DNA of 6,545 nt from Subdoligranulum sp. CAG:314 (GTDB lineage: Bacteria; Bacillota; Clostridia; Christensenellales; CAG-314). This document shows positions 1 through 5,259 of this stretch, one piece after another. The notes beneath the pieces were generated by a model. The model was given only the letters and a program-made list of their open reading frames with translations, did not search any database and had not been told where the DNA came from. Every line of letters starts with the position of its first letter. The first letter of the stretch is position 1. A program made the translations under genes and the position numbers. Where the stretch lies: positions 1 through 6,545 of the forward strand of contig FR900982.1 of assembly GCA_000437915.1 (NCBI GenBank), written 5' to 3'.

Positions 1-60
1 CCAACAGCCGATGCGGTGAGATTCCGCAACCGCCAGTCAAAGTCTGAATGGGAAAGAAGG
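1..60 (+). promoter_or_regulatory. FMN riboswitch aptamer (RFN element), 3' half, cut by the window edge
   Basis: The first 60 bases match the 3' half of the FMN aptamer, which binds flavin mononucleotide in nascent mRNA. A perfect 5-bp stem TGCGG (12-16) / CCGCA (24-28) closes a TGAGATT loop. It is followed by the CAG (34-36) / CTG (44-46) helix and then by the ATGGGAAAGAAGG block (48-60), whose end normally forms the 3' strand of the closing helix P1. The 5' half and the promoter lie left of the window, so the full fold cannot be checked. From memory of the family consensus, two bases next to the CAG/CTG helix deviate: C33 for the usual A and A47 for the usual G. The class assignment is firm. 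That it controls the S component downstream follows from orientation and from the terminator at 97-127. Confidence 0.9.
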
Positions 61-92
61 GCAGGCAACGGCTTTTTGCTTTGCGTTTTTTT
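61..92 (+). terminator. Secondary hairpin plus T tract in the FMN leader, possible additional terminator
   Basis: GCAGGCAA (61-68) can pair with TTGCTTTGC (76-84) with one bulged T, closing a 7-nt loop, and seven T residues follow at 86-92. The stem is weaker than the one at 97-120. It may act as a second stop, or simply as the hairpin enclosed by the 51-58/99-106 antiterminator pairing. I cannot tell which from sequence alone. Confidence 0.4.
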
Positions 93-96
93 AGCG

Positions 97-127
97 CGTT
101 CTTTCCGATTGGGGAGAGCGTTTTTTT
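97..127 (+). terminator. Intrinsic terminator of the FMN riboswitch (expression platform)
   Basis: Bases 97-106 (CGTTCTTTCC) pair with 111-120 (GGGGAGAGCG) in an unbroken 10-bp stem, three pairs being G-U type beside T103, T104 and T99. The loop is GATT, and seven T residues follow (121-127). This is a classic Rho-independent terminator in the leader of the S component gene. Its 5' arm includes TTCTTTCC (99-106), the perfect reverse complement of GGAAAGAA (51-58) at the 3' edge of the aptamer. That 8-bp pairing is therefore the likely antiterminator formed when FMN is scarce. A weaker hairpin with its own T tract (61-92) lies between the two. Confidence 0.82.
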
Positions 128-203
128 ACGCCTTTCCGTCGGTCGGAAACGCGTTTGCGGAGCGGAAATTCGTCGTCCCGCGCAATTTTTCCTGCCGCCG
201 AAG

Positions 204-211
204 AAAGGAGG
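204..211 (+). promoter_or_regulatory. Shine-Dalgarno site that fixes the start of the ECF S component
   Basis: AAAGGAGG lies 8 nt before the ATG at 220. The open frame continues upstream as far as base 16, but that stretch covers the riboswitch and terminator and encodes a low-complexity basic sequence. The strong SD site and the onset of a membrane-type sequence place the true start at 220. Confidence 0.85.
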
Positions 212-219
212 CTTTTTTT

Positions 220-831
220 ATGGGCAGAAATTTAACGCTCAAAATCACTTTTTCGGCTGTTGCCGCCGCGCTGACCTTTGTTGCAACGGTGTTTATTCAG
301 GTGCCCTCCGTTGACGGAGGCTACACCAACCTGTCGGACGCGATAATTTTTCTTACGGCGGCTTTGCTCGGACCTGTTCCCGCCATGCTTGCAGGAGGTC
401 TCGGCACGTTTTTCGCCGATTTGTACGTTTATCCGGCGACAATGTTTTATTCTTTGGTCATACACGGGCTTGAAGGCTTGTTCTGCGGGCTGCTGTTGAA
501 GCTAATACACTCCAAATGCCGCAACTCAAAGCTCGAACCGCTGTTGGGCGGGGCGGCTATGGCGTTGTGCGGCTTGTTTATGGCGGGAATGTATTTTCTT
601 GCAAAATGGCTGTTTTACGGCACATGGGCAAGCGCGCTGGTAAGTCTGCCCCGCAATCTGATTCAGGCGGGCTTGTCCGTCGTTTTGGCGGTCGTGGCGG
701 TTTACATCGTGAAGCTTCCCTCGCTGCTAAAAAAGCAGGGCGTAAACGTCGGAACGGATAAAACGGCGGCAGAGGACGTTTCTTCTCAAAACGGGGAAAT
801 ATCCTCAACCGGTAATACGCACGGACAATGA
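220..831 (+). CDS. ECF transporter S component, riboflavin type (RibU-like)
   Basis: This 203-aa integral membrane protein is the substrate-binding S subunit of an energy-coupling factor (ECF) vitamin transporter. It would work with the EcfA/EcfA'/EcfT module, which is not encoded in the window. About six hydrophobic segments are visible (roughly residues 8-27, 38-51, 53-72, 77-97, 109-132 and 148-166). Segment 1 has the A-x-x-x-A pattern (A13-A17) that S components use to dock on EcfT. The block GGYTNLSDAIIFLTAALLGP (33-52), followed by a glycine-rich G-GTFFADL stretch (60-68), is typical of the ECF-ribofla_trS family and differs from Bacillus RibU. The upstream FMN riboswitch makes riboflavin or a close flavin precursor the likely substrate; this is inference, because the family is not restricted to one ligand. 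After residue 170 there is a hydrophilic Ser/Thr/Asn-rich tail of about 33 residues that a minimal S component does not need. The stop is followed by a strong terminator, so the gene is probably the last of its transcript. Confidence 0.88.
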   Translation: MGRNLTLKITFSAVAAALTFVATVFIQVPSVDGGYTNLSDAIIFLTAALLGPVPAMLAGGLGTFFADLYVYPATMFYSLVIHGLEGLFCGLLLKLIHSKCRNSKLEPLLGGAAMALCGLFMAGMYFLAKWLFYGTWASALVSLPRNLIQAGLSVVLAVVAVYIVKLPSLLKKQGVNVGTDKTAAEDVSSQNGEISSTGNTHGQ

Positions 832-861
832 AACCAATCAAAATGGAGAAATCGTAAATAT

Positions 862-905
862 TCAAATAAAAAAAGCGCGACAACAGTCGCGCTTTTTTTA
901 TTTGA
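862..905. terminator. Bidirectional intrinsic terminator between convergent genes
   Basis: A perfect 20-bp inverted repeat, 862-881 against 886-905, with loop AACA. The GC core is GCGCGAC/GTCGCGC, flanked by an A run (868-874) and a T run (893-899), so it gives a U-tailed hairpin in both directions. It lies 30 nt after the S component stop and 10 nt from the permease stop, and serves both genes. Confidence 0.93.
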
Positions 906-915
906 GTTAAAATTA

Positions 916-2553
916 TCAGTGGGTCAGGAAGAACATAGCCGCAAAAAGCAGTCCGAGAATTGCCGTGACTACATTGATTTCCTTTACCTTTCCCGTGCAC
1001 AGTTTGATAAGCACATAAGAAATGATGCCTATGCCTATGCCGTAGCTGATGTTGTAGGTGAAAGCCATGATTGCGATGGTCAGGAAAGAGGGGACGGCGA
1101 CTGAGGGGTCGAGCCAATCAATTTCTCTTACGCCGTTCATCATGAGCACGCCCACGTAAACGAGAGCGGTGGCCGTCGCTGCGGAGGGGATGAGTTGGGC
1201 TATGGGAGAGAGGAACATAGCGACGAAAAAGCCGATAGCGACGACAATGGAAGTCAGTCCCGTTCTGCCGCCCTCGGCAACGCCGGAGGAGGACTCCACG
1301 AATGTCGTGACGGTGCTTGTGCCGAGCATTGCGCCGGTGGCGGTGGCAATCGCGTCGGCGAGCATGGCTTTGTTCATGTTGGGGACGTCGCCCTTTTCGT
1401 CAAGCAGGTTGCCTCTTGCGCACGCCCCGTAAAGGGTGCCCAGAGTGTCGAACATATCGACGAGGCAGAAGGCGAGGGAGGAGGTGATGATAACGAGAAC
1501 AAGGCTTCCCACGCTGTTGTTTGCAAGATAGCCGCTGAAATCGAAGCCTTCGGTAAACACCTTTCCGAAGGACATTGTTCCGAAATCCTTAAAGGGCTGG
1601 GCAATGCTCAGATTGAGGGAATTGGGCAGGTAGTTGAGAGTGAAGGTATGACCGACTTCTCCGACGACGGGAAGCGCGTCGGAGGTGAAGTAACCGAGGA
1701 AATAGTTCCCCGCCGTGCTTCCGATAGTTGTTTCCGTCATAACCCAACTGTTGGTAAGAGCGTCCCACGTGTAGGTTTCCTGATAGCCGATTCCGTTGTA
1801 GAAATTGGGAACAGTGAGACCGAGCAGGAAATAGAGCGCCGCCGCGCCGAGAATTCCCCAAAGGATTGCGCCCTTGACGTTCTTTTTGGACAAAACGGCA
1901 ATGGCGATAAAGCCCGCGAGGGTGACGAGTATGGGCATAACGCTTGCCCACGTCGCGCTGCCGAGCAGGTTGAGAGAAACGAGATTGACGAGCGTAGAGC
2001 TGTTAGCCACTACTATACCCGCGTTTTGCAGACCGATAAACGCGATGAACAGACCGATACCCGCAGGTATGGCTTTCTTTACGCAATCGGGAATGGCGGT
2101 GAAAATAGCCTTGCGCAGACCCGTAACGGTAAGTATAATAAAGACTATTCCGTCGATAAGCACAAGCACCAATGCGTTGGCGTAGGTCAAGCCGAAGCCC
2201 ATGCAGATTGTGTAGACGAAAAAAGCGTTGAGTCCCATGCCGGGAGCCTGCGCCAAAGGGAGACCCGACAAAAGACCAATGAGCACCGTGCCGATAATGG
2301 CGGAGATTGCCGTCGTTATGTACATTGCGCCGTAGCTGGGACCGTTAAAGACGGTGCCCTGCAAATCGCTGAACATACCGGCGTTGACCATGAGAATGTA
2401 AACCATTGCCATAAAGGTGGTGATGCCTGCCATGATTTCGATTTTGACGGACGTTCCGTGCTCTTTCAGTTTGAATTTGCGGTCGAGCCAACTGCGCTTT
2501 CCCATTGCTTCGGGAGCGACATTGTTTGGCGTGGGGGTGTTGTTTTGTTCCAT
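916..2553 (-). CDS. NCS2 family purine permease (AzgA/PbuG-type hypoxanthine/guanine/adenine uptake)
   Basis: This 545-aa polytopic membrane protein should import purine bases by proton symport. The AzgA-subfamily signature is clear: KLKEHGTSVKIEIMAGITTF from residue 28, QAPGMGLNAFF (102-112), the substrate-site stretch DMFDTLGTLYG (366-376), and GTSTVTTFVESSSGVAEGGR (411-430), with the hydrophobic helices expected of the 14-helix NCS2 fold. The start at 2553 is set by GGAGG (2561-2565) 7 nt upstream. The protein is about 100 residues longer than typical PbuG-like permeases of roughly 430-450 aa. The excess lies in a polar N-terminal extension of about 20 residues rich in Asn/Pro and a long Tyr/Thr/Asn-rich loop (about 248-345) before the DMFDTLG helix. 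Which purine is carried cannot be read from sequence. It is transcribed alone from the promoter at 2734-2762, with a structured leader. Confidence 0.93.
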   Translation of the reverse strand: MEQNNTPTPNNVAPEAMGKRSWLDRKFKLKEHGTSVKIEIMAGITTFMAMVYILMVNAGMFSDLQGTVFNGPSYGAMYITTAISAIIGTVLIGLLSGLPLAQAPGMGLNAFFVYTICMGFGLTYANALVLVLIDGIVFIILTVTGLRKAIFTAIPDCVKKAIPAGIGLFIAFIGLQNAGIVVANSSTLVNLVSLNLLGSATWASVMPILVTLAGFIAIAVLSKKNVKGAILWGILGAAALYFLLGLTVPNFYNGIGYQETYTWDALTNSWVMTETTIGSTAGNYFLGYFTSDALPVVGEVGHTFTLNYLPNSLNLSIAQPFKDFGTMSFGKVFTEGFDFSGYLANNSVGSLVLVIITSSLAFCLVDMFDTLGTLYGACARGNLLDEKGDVPNMNKAMLADAIATATGAMLGTSTVTTFVESSSGVAEGGRTGLTSIVVAIGFFVAMFLSPIAQLIPSAATATALVYVGVLMMNGVREIDWLDPSVAVPSFLTIAIMAFTYNISYGIGIGIISYVLIKLCTGKVKEINVVTAILGLLFAAMFFLTH

Positions 2554-2568
2554 AATTATACCTCCGTA

Positions 2569-2588
2569 TAAAATTTTGCAAAATTTTA
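2569..2588. repeat. Perfect AT-rich palindrome next to the permease SD site
   Basis: The core AAAATTTTGCAAAATTTT (2570-2587) is its own reverse complement, and the outer T2569/A2588 pair extends it to 20 bp. It ends 3 nt from GGAGG (2561-2565). It may be a dimeric repressor operator in DNA, or in RNA an 8-bp hairpin with a TGCA loop beside the ribosome binding site. Confidence 0.6.
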
Positions 2589-2618
2589 AGCCCCGACTTG
2601 GTTTGTTCGGGGCTTTTT
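2588..2618 (+). terminator. GC-rich hairpin with T tract on the plus strand, also a leader hairpin on the minus strand
   Basis: AAGCCCCGA (2588-2596) pairs with TCGGGGCTT (2607-2615) over a 10-nt loop, and T residues continue to 2618. The T tract is on the plus strand, where it would stop antisense transcription coming out of the permease gene. On the minus strand the same hairpin sits in the permease leader 22 nt before the SD site and lacks a U tail, so there it is more likely a structural element. Confidence 0.5.
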
Positions 2619-2634
2619 ATCAAAAGGGTAGCGG

Positions 2635-2662
2635 AAAAAACGCGCGAAGCGCGGCGTTTCCG
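2635..2662 (-). terminator. Attenuator-like hairpin in the permease leader
   Basis: Read on the minus strand, CGCGC (2653-2649) pairs with GCGCG (2645-2641) around a TTC loop and is followed by six T residues (2640-2635). In an alternative fold, CGGAAA (2662-2657) pairs with TTTCCG (2637-2632), extending the stem and partly sequestering the U tract. It lies about 65-75 nt into the predicted transcript, where a leader terminator would be expected. Confidence 0.45.
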
Positions 2663-2733
2663 AAAAATTTGCGGTTGTTTCTAGCGTCCTTTGACACTTT
2701 CATCTGCAGGAACCTTAAAAATAAGATATGTTT

Positions 2734-2762
2734 ATTATATAGCCTGAGTTTGATTTAGTCAA
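2734..2762 (-). promoter_or_regulatory. Sigma-A-type promoter of the purine permease
   Basis: On the minus strand, TTGACT (2762-2757) is the -35 element and TATAAT (2739-2734) the -10, with an exact 17-bp spacer. Only one base differs from consensus. Transcription should begin near 2727, about 175 nt before the start codon. Confidence 0.85.
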
Positions 2763-2863
2763 CGCTTTTACATCAACTTAATCACTGTTTTTTCATTTTT
2801 TCGGCAAACTCGACCGCAGTTGAAAAGCGTTTTCCGTTTGTTGCAAAATTCGACGGTTTTCTC

Positions 2864-2904
2864 TCTGTTTTGTCGGGCGCAAGTCCGACAAAAACAGACT
2901 TTTT
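2864..2904 (+). terminator. Orphan terminator-like hairpin in the divergent intergenic region
   Basis: TCTGTTTTGTCGG (2864-2876) pairs with CCGACAAAAACAGA (2885-2898) as a 13-bp stem with a single bulged A, an 8-nt loop, and then CTTTTT (2899-2904). The T tail faces the plus strand, but no plus-strand gene lies upstream within the region. It lies 64 bp before the -35 of the HD gene, so it could insulate that promoter from read-through or end a short unannotated RNA. Confidence 0.5.
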
Positions 2905-2968
2905 ACGGCGCTTTTTCGCCCTAACTGAAAAACTGAAAAAAGGTTGGATGAATATTTTTTTAAACCCG

Positions 2969-2997
2969 TTGACGACTGAAAAATTGTAGGATATGAT
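2969..2997 (+). promoter_or_regulatory. Sigma-A-type promoter of the HD-domain gene
   Basis: TTGACG (2969-2974) and TATGAT (2992-2997) are separated by exactly 17 bp, and each differs from consensus at one base. The predicted start is near 3004, giving a leader of about 127 nt that contains the terminator-like hairpin at 3073-3103. Confidence 0.8.
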
Positions 2998-3072
2998 TAT
3001 ATCGAAAACGGTCATTGTCACGCTTCAAGACATTTGCCGACAGCATAGTAAATCAACTCACCTCGAAAAAAA

Positions 3073-3103
3073 GCAGCCGACCGCATAAGGGGGCTGCATT
3101 TTT
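3073..3103. terminator. Terminator-like hairpin inside the HD gene leader
   Basis: GCAGCC (3073-3078) pairs with GGCTGC (3092-3097), and CC/GG (3081-3082/3090-3091) can extend the stem past a 2-nt bulge. T residues follow at 3099-3103. On the minus strand the tail is seven T residues (complement of 3066-3072), so it can also stop antisense transcripts. It lies between the promoter (2969-2997) and the start codon (3131), so plus-strand expression must read through it. That makes it an attenuator candidate. Confidence 0.6.
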
Positions 3104-3130
3104 ATTTTAAAAAATACGGGAAGTATTTAA

Positions 3131-5200
3131 ATGAAGAAGGGTATGAACATCAACGATTCGGTTCACGGACTTGTCAGGCTGACTGCCTACGAGAAGAAAA
3201 TTTTGTGCAGTCCGGAATTTAACAGATTGCACGACGTTTATCAGAATTCCACTGTTTTCATGACTTTTCCCGCCAACAGGACCAAGCGCTTCGAGCATTC
3301 GATAGGATGTATGTATCTTGCTTCCGAAATGTTTTATCGCGCGGTTCTCAATTCGGACGACGGTACGTTGGACACGTTTTTTTCAGAATTCGGCAAGGAA
3401 ATGCAGGAAATTCAGAAAAGCCTTGACAAGGAAAAGATTGCCAACGTCATAGAGTCGGTGATTATTAACCAAGACGTCTGTCTTTGCGACGACGCTTACG
3501 TGGATACGCCCGATTGGAAAGATTTGCTTGATGTCTCGGTAGGGTATACGGACGGCAGTCTCATACCTTACAACCTGAAAGAAAAATACCGTATTGTTTA
3601 TCTCATACTTATCCAATCGCTGAGGGCGGCGGCTCTTTTGCACGACGTGGGGCATCCTCCGTTCAGCCACATAGTGGAAAGCGCTATCGACAAAGCAAAA
3701 AATGACGTTTCCGATGCGAGGCGGTTGTTGCGCGGGGAGGAATTTGAAAAGACTTTCAACCCTGAAAGACTGAATGTGTTTGAAAACGCGCTGAACAGCA
3801 TCAAGCCCGGCAGTCAGCTCCACGAGAAAATGGGTTTTGCAATCAGTCGCAACGTTCTCAGCGAAATAGTGACGGACAACAGAAATTCCAACAATAAGGA
3901 ATATGCGTGCACGTCGTTTTTCGAGCAGACGGTTATGCTCTGCACGTTGAAGATTTTGTCCGACGAGGGTTATTTCAAATATGTGCACGCGGTAATCGAC
4001 GCCTCCCTCGACTGCGACAGACTGGACTATGTGGTAAGGGACTACCGCGGAAGCGGAATCAATGCAGGCGACCTTGATTACAAACGTATTTTCAACGAGC
4101 TTAAATTGATTTACAAGGCGGAAAAGAGCGAGAGCGGAAAACCGAGATTTTGCATTCCCGCAAAAGCAATCGGCGCGGTGGAAAATTTTTTGAAAAAAAG
4201 ATGCAATCTCTACATGGACGTAATTTACCATCACCGCGTGATAAAAACCGATATGCTTTTGGAAGACGTCGTTTACAGGCTGATTTTAAAATATTTAAAG
4301 GAGAAGGCACGGGAGGAAAGCAGCGGCTTCGACAGACGCATAACGGTTGCGACGCCAGACGATATAAGCGGTCTTTGGACGCCGCTCACGGGAGCCACGC
4401 GGCAGGAGAGAGCCGAAAAGCTTACTCAATGGAACGATTCCTGGCTCATGGTGCTTTTGAGGCGGATTTATTACAGGGATTTGTTCGGCAAAGATTTGTC
4501 GGATTTGGCGGAAGAAGACAAAATAATATATATCGAGCTGACCGAGCTGCTGCGAAACGTAAGACAGTTTAATTCCATGATAAAGAGGAGGGAGGATTAC
4601 AACTTTGTCAACATGGGCATAGCCTGCATTTTGAAAGAACGTCGGGACTTGATGCGTCAAAAGCTTAAAGAGACGATTAACAGGATGAAACAGTTGAGAC
4701 GGCTCAACGAGAAAATACCCAATACCTTGATATTGCTGGATTCCTTGACGAAAGACGAAAATTCTTTCAATATTCTCAATATGCTGTTCAAAAATCTGCG
4801 GCAGAATAAATTTATGTTTGACTCCGAATATGTTAAAGAAATCGTCAGAAATGCGTGCAGGAAATTTTCGGGCGACGCTTACGTCAAGGTGGTGTTCAAG
4901 ACGCTTGGCGACGGACTTTCCAGTGACGCAAACAAGAAAATTTATTTTTACGGCAATGACGCTACTTATGCAATCGAGGAAATTTCGGAAATAAAAAGCG
5001 TGTTGGAAAAGGAAACGGATTCAATCCCCGCATTTTATTTCTATGTCGCGCCCGGGAGCGAGGACAAACTGAACGAAAACAAAGGAGAAACGCTTTTGCA
5101 ATTGGGAAAGGAAATAGGAACTTTGCTTGCGGACGGTTTTGACAGAATTCTTGACTTTTTGACGGCGAAAAGAAAAAGGCAGACGAAAGAAGCGGGGTAA
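3131..5200 (+). CDS. HD-domain phosphohydrolase, SAMHD1/dGTPase-like, with insertions and long C-terminal region
   Basis: This 689-aa cytoplasmic protein of the HD superfamily (COG1078/SAMHD1-like) probably hydrolyses dNTPs to deoxynucleoside and triphosphate. The family opening NDSVHG (8-13) is followed by Q38, RFEHS (53-57), HDVGHPPFSH (171-180), H231 and DRLDYVVRD (296-304). By my alignment H56, H171, D172 and D296 are the metal ligands. H175, H180, H231, Y300 and D304 match SAMHD1 H210, H215, H233, Y315 and D319, and Q38 matches Q149. L150, also used for sugar recognition, is N39 here. The spacing is unusual: 115 residues between the first H and HD against about 39 in SAMHD1, and 51 between H180 and H231 against 18. 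A further 290 residues or so follow the catalytic region, with a charged, possibly coiled stretch (501-528) and a basic end. An in-frame TAA directly precedes the ATG. The SD site, GGGAAG (3118-3123, 7 nt spacing), is weak, and M5 is a less likely start because it has no usable SD. The nucleotide specificity and any allosteric control are unknown. Confidence 0.82.
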   Translation: MKKGMNINDSVHGLVRLTAYEKKILCSPEFNRLHDVYQNSTVFMTFPANRTKRFEHSIGCMYLASEMFYRAVLNSDDGTLDTFFSEFGKEMQEIQKSLDKEKIANVIESVIINQDVCLCDDAYVDTPDWKDLLDVSVGYTDGSLIPYNLKEKYRIVYLILIQSLRAAALLHDVGHPPFSHIVESAIDKAKNDVSDARRLLRGEEFEKTFNPERLNVFENALNSIKPGSQLHEKMGFAISRNVLSEIVTDNRNSNNKEYACTSFFEQTVMLCTLKILSDEGYFKYVHAVIDASLDCDRLDYVVRDYRGSGINAGDLDYKRIFNELKLIYKAEKSESGKPRFCIPAKAIGAVENFLKKRCNLYMDVIYHHRVIKTDMLLEDVVYRLILKYLKEKAREESSGFDRRITVATPDDISGLWTPLTGATRQERAEKLTQWNDSWLMVLLRRIYYRDLFGKDLSDLAEEDKIIYIELTELLRNVRQFNSMIKRREDYNFVNMGIACILKERRDLMRQKLKETINRMKQLRRLNEKIPNTLILLDSLTKDENSFNILNMLFKNLRQNKFMFDSEYVKEIVRNACRKFSGDAYVKVVFKTLGDGLSSDANKKIYFYGNDATYAIEEISEIKSVLEKETDSIPAFYFYVAPGSEDKLNENKGETLLQLGKEIGTLLADGFDRILDFLTAKRKRQTKEAG

Positions 5201-5223
5201 AGCAAGCCGACCGAAATGAAAAA

Positions 5224-5252
5224 GAAAAAGCCGCCTGAGAGGCGGCTTTTTC
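5224..5252. terminator. Bidirectional intrinsic terminator between the HD gene and the phosphoribosyltransferase
   Basis: A 12-bp perfect stem, GAAAAAGCCGCC (5224-5235) with GGCGGCTTTTTC (5241-5252), and loop TGAGA. The A and T runs give a U tail in either direction. It is 23 nt after the HD gene stop and 7 nt from the stop of the convergent gene. Confidence 0.93.
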
Positions 5253-5259
5253 GCTGCAA

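Larger units (their letters stand above)
2561..2728 (-). promoter_or_regulatory. Structured 5' leader of the purine permease, riboswitch class not recognised
   Basis: The mRNA predicted from the promoter at 2734-2762 has a leader of about 175 nt before the start codon. In transcript order it contains a roughly 60-nt stretch with possible GGTT/AACC and TCCT/AGGA pairings, a GC-rich hairpin followed by six U residues (2662 down to 2635), a 9-bp hairpin AAGCCCCGA/TCGGGGCTT (2615 down to 2588), an AT-rich palindrome (2588-2569) and the SD site. The conserved core of the purine riboswitch is not visible, and I could not match it to PRPP, preQ1, ZTP or other purine-related classes by eye. The layout suggests attenuation, but the ligand or regulator is unknown. 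Confidence 0.45.

Noticed and set aside
16..219. In-frame upstream extension of the S component gene
   Set aside because: It would translate the FMN aptamer and its terminator, gives a basic low-complexity peptide, and the strong SD site points to 220.
1195..2571. Long open frame on the plus strand opposite the permease (458 codons)
   Set aside because: It is antisense to a clear membrane transporter, its product is a charged low-complexity sequence resembling no family, and it runs through the permease SD site. It is a shadow of the coding strand.
2691..2720. Possible plus-strand promoter with a perfect TTGACA (2691-2696)
   Set aside because: The only -10 at suitable spacing (TTAAAA, 2715-2720) matches consensus at three of six bases, so a plus-strand RNA ending at the 2904 hairpin is not supported.
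2554..2730. Classical purine riboswitch in the permease leader
   Set aside because: The conserved core sequence around the three-way junction could not be found on the minus strand.
2922..2940. Short direct repeat ACTGAAAA(A) in two copies
   Set aside because: Two imperfect copies in A-rich sequence are within chance and have no clear relation to the promoter at 2969.
2782..3021. 79-codon minus-strand open frame in the divergent intergenic region
   Set aside because: There is no SD site before its ATG, it runs through the HD gene promoter and the 2864-2904 hairpin, and its product is a basic sequence without recognisable features.
3598..4310. Minus-strand open frames opposite the HD gene
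   Set aside because: They mirror the codon structure of the plus-strand gene and have no SD sites or recognisable products.
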